Origin: CAG-917 sp051883555
GTDB lineage: Bacteria > Bacillota > Clostridia > Christensenellales > CAG-917
Assembly: GCA_051883555.1 (NCBI GenBank)
Contig: JBJETY010000009.1
Coordinates: forward strand, 1-15,283
Reading direction: 5' to 3'
DNA: 15,283 nt
Position 1 is the first letter of the stretch; the number at the start of each line of letters is the position of its first letter. Positions 13,978 to 15,283 of this stretch are shown here, in pieces. The notes under the pieces were generated by a model that had not been told where the DNA came from, searched no databases, and saw only the letters and a program-made list of their open reading frames with translations. The position numbers were made by a program, and so were the translations under genes.

Positions 13978-15283
13978 ATGAAATTGATGTTAGGCAATGA
14001 GGCAATAGCAAGAGGGGCATACGAAGCCGGCGTAAAAGTCGTATCCGCTTACCCGGGAACGCCGTCAACAGAAGTTACCGAAAATATTGCTCGCTATGAC
14101 GAAGTGTATGCAGAATGGGCACCGAACGAAAAAGTTGCTTTTGAAGTTGCAATCGGTGCAAGTTATGCCGGTGCAAGAAGTATGGTATGTATGAAACACG
14201 TTGGCGTAAACGTAGCCGCCGATCCGATGTTTACCGCTTCTTATACAGGCGTAAACGGCGGTCTTGTAATTCTTGCCGCCGATGACCCTGGCATGCATTC
14301 TTCTCAGAACGAACAGGATACGAGATTTTATGCAAGAAGCGCTCATATCCCTATGCTTGAACCAAGCGATAGCATGGAAGCGAAAGAATTTACGAAATTG
14401 GCTTTTGAACTTTCCGAAAAGTGCGACACGCCTGTTTTCGTAAGGACTACAACGAGACTTGCACATTCGCAAAGTTGCGTTGAAGAATGCGACAGGCAAG
14501 AAGTTGCTATAAAGCCTTATCAAAAGGACGTAACTAAGTATACTATGATGCCTTCATCGGCAATAGGTAGACACGTAAAAGTCGAAGAACGCGAAAACCG
14601 TCTTAAAGCCGACGTAGAAACGATGTCCGTAAACAGAGAAGAACTTAACGATTTAAATCTCGGAATAGTCTGTTCGGGCGTTGTATATCAATACGTCAAA
14701 GACGCTTTACCTGATGCGTCGATTTATAAAATCGGAACGGTTTATCCTATTCCCGTTGAATCGATAAGAGCGTTTTCTAAAAAAGTCAAACGTCTTGTTG
14801 TCGTTGAAGAACTCGAACCGTTCTTTGAAAATCAATTAAAAGCAAACGGCATAGATTGCGAAGGAAAAAATTTGTTTTCAAAACTTGGCGAACTTTCAGT
14901 TTATGAAATTAAGTCGAAATTGCTTGGCGTAAAATCTGAAACGGTCAAAGCTGATTTGCCTTTAAGACCGCCCGTTATGTGTGCGGGTTGTCCGCATCGC
15001 GGAGTATTTTACGTTCTCAAAAAATTAGGATTAACCGTTTCGGCTGATATCGGTTGTTATACTTTAGGAGCGGTAGCGCCGCTATCTGCCGTCGATACGG
15101 TAGTATGCATGGGAGCTTCGATTGGCATAGCTCACGGCTTTAAAAAGGCATTAGGGGAAGATGCGGCAAAGAACGTTGTTTCCGTTATCGGAGATTCAAC
15201 TTTTATTCACAGCGGAATCACGGGGCTTATCAATGCCGTGTATAACGGCTCGAACTTGACGTTGATTATTCTTGATAATTCTA
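13978..15283 (+). CDS. iorA: Indolepyruvate:ferredoxin oxidoreductase, alpha subunit (3'-truncated)
   Basis: The alpha subunit binds thiamine diphosphate and oxidatively decarboxylates aryl pyruvates (indole-, phenyl-, hydroxyphenylpyruvate) to aryl-acetyl-CoA, reducing ferredoxin. The 435 visible residues include LGNEAIARGAYEAG and AYPGTPSTEV at the N-terminus (pyrimidine-binding domain), the CAGCPHRG motif with C335 and C338, and the ThDP/Mg motif starting GDSTFIHSG (405-413) and ending LDNS at the window edge. The ThDP-binding domain's end and the usual C-terminal ferredoxin domain lie outside. TAGGAG (13966-13971) at the paaK stop serves as ribosome binding site, 6 nt before the ATG. The beta-subunit gene iorB would be expected next. 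Closely related enzymes take only aryl 2-oxoacids. Confidence 0.95.
   Translation, partial: MKLMLGNEAIARGAYEAGVKVVSAYPGTPSTEVTENIARYDEVYAEWAPNEKVAFEVAIGASYAGARSMVCMKHVGVNVAADPMFTASYTGVNGGLVILAADDPGMHSSQNEQDTRFYARSAHIPMLEPSDSMEAKEFTKLAFELSEKCDTPVFVRTTTRLAHSQSCVEECDRQEVAIKPYQKDVTKYTMMPSSAIGRHVKVEERENRLKADVETMSVNREELNDLNLGIVCSGVVYQYVKDALPDASIYKIGTVYPIPVESIRAFSKKVKRLVVVEELEPFFENQLKANGIDCEGKNLFSKLGELSVYEIKSKLLGVKSETVKADLPLRPPVMCAGCPHRGVFYVLKKLGLTVSADIGCYTLGAVAPLSAVDTVVCMGASIGIAHGFKKALGEDAAKNVVSVIGDSTFIHSGITGLINAVYNGSNLTLIILDNS

Noticed and set aside
14065..14523. 152-codon minus-strand ORF opposite iorA
   Set aside because: It lies wholly inside iorA on the other strand; its cysteine- and histidine-rich translation matches no family I know, and there is no ribosome binding site.

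Overview
The window looks like chromosomal DNA of a low-GC, anaerobic, Gram-positive-type bacterium, most likely a gut-type member of the Clostridia. The reasons are the AT-rich intergenic DNA, strong AGGAG-type ribosome binding sites, a Firmicutes-style MazF, a clostridial-style PnuC, and an indolepyruvate:ferredoxin oxidoreductase gene, which implies ferredoxin-based anaerobic metabolism. I saw no phage genes, transposases, CRISPR arrays, rRNA or tRNA.

Left part (1-5707). The 3' part of nnrD (NAD(P)H-hydrate repair) runs into a terminator. It converges on a MazF/EndoA-type RNase toxin gene with no antitoxin gene beside it in the window. A HAD phosphatase, the phosphatidylglycerophosphate synthase gene pgsA and the valyl-tRNA synthetase gene valS follow on the plus strand. 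The first two have near-consensus sigma-A promoters. The HAD promoter lies so close to the ATG that the mRNA may be leaderless.

Middle part (5841-9935). Two adjacent genes encode distantly paralogous six-helix membrane proteins. The second adds a cytoplasmic C-terminal segment that resembles the DNA-binding gamma winged helix of FtsK. This is the least explained gene pair here. Opposing them are pnuC (nicotinamide riboside/NMN-type transporter) and a small membrane protein with a bacterial PH-like domain. pnuC has a strong promoter, a short leader and a terminator hairpin directly before the start codon, which suggests an attenuator or riboswitch of unassigned class.

Right part (10358-15283). 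An aconitase-superfamily hydratase with all the catalytic residues I checked, a phenylacetate-CoA ligase (paaK) and iorA (cut by the window end) form a plus-strand cluster. paaK and iorA are tightly coupled and fit aryl-2-oxoacid to aryl-acetyl-CoA to aryl-acetate metabolism. The place of the hydratase in that route is not clear.

A recurring oddity is that many intergenic gaps contain short imperfect tandem duplications (units of 11, 12, 13, 16, 19, 23 and 26 nt). One duplicates a -35 box, and another sets A-rich tracts at helical spacing before valS.
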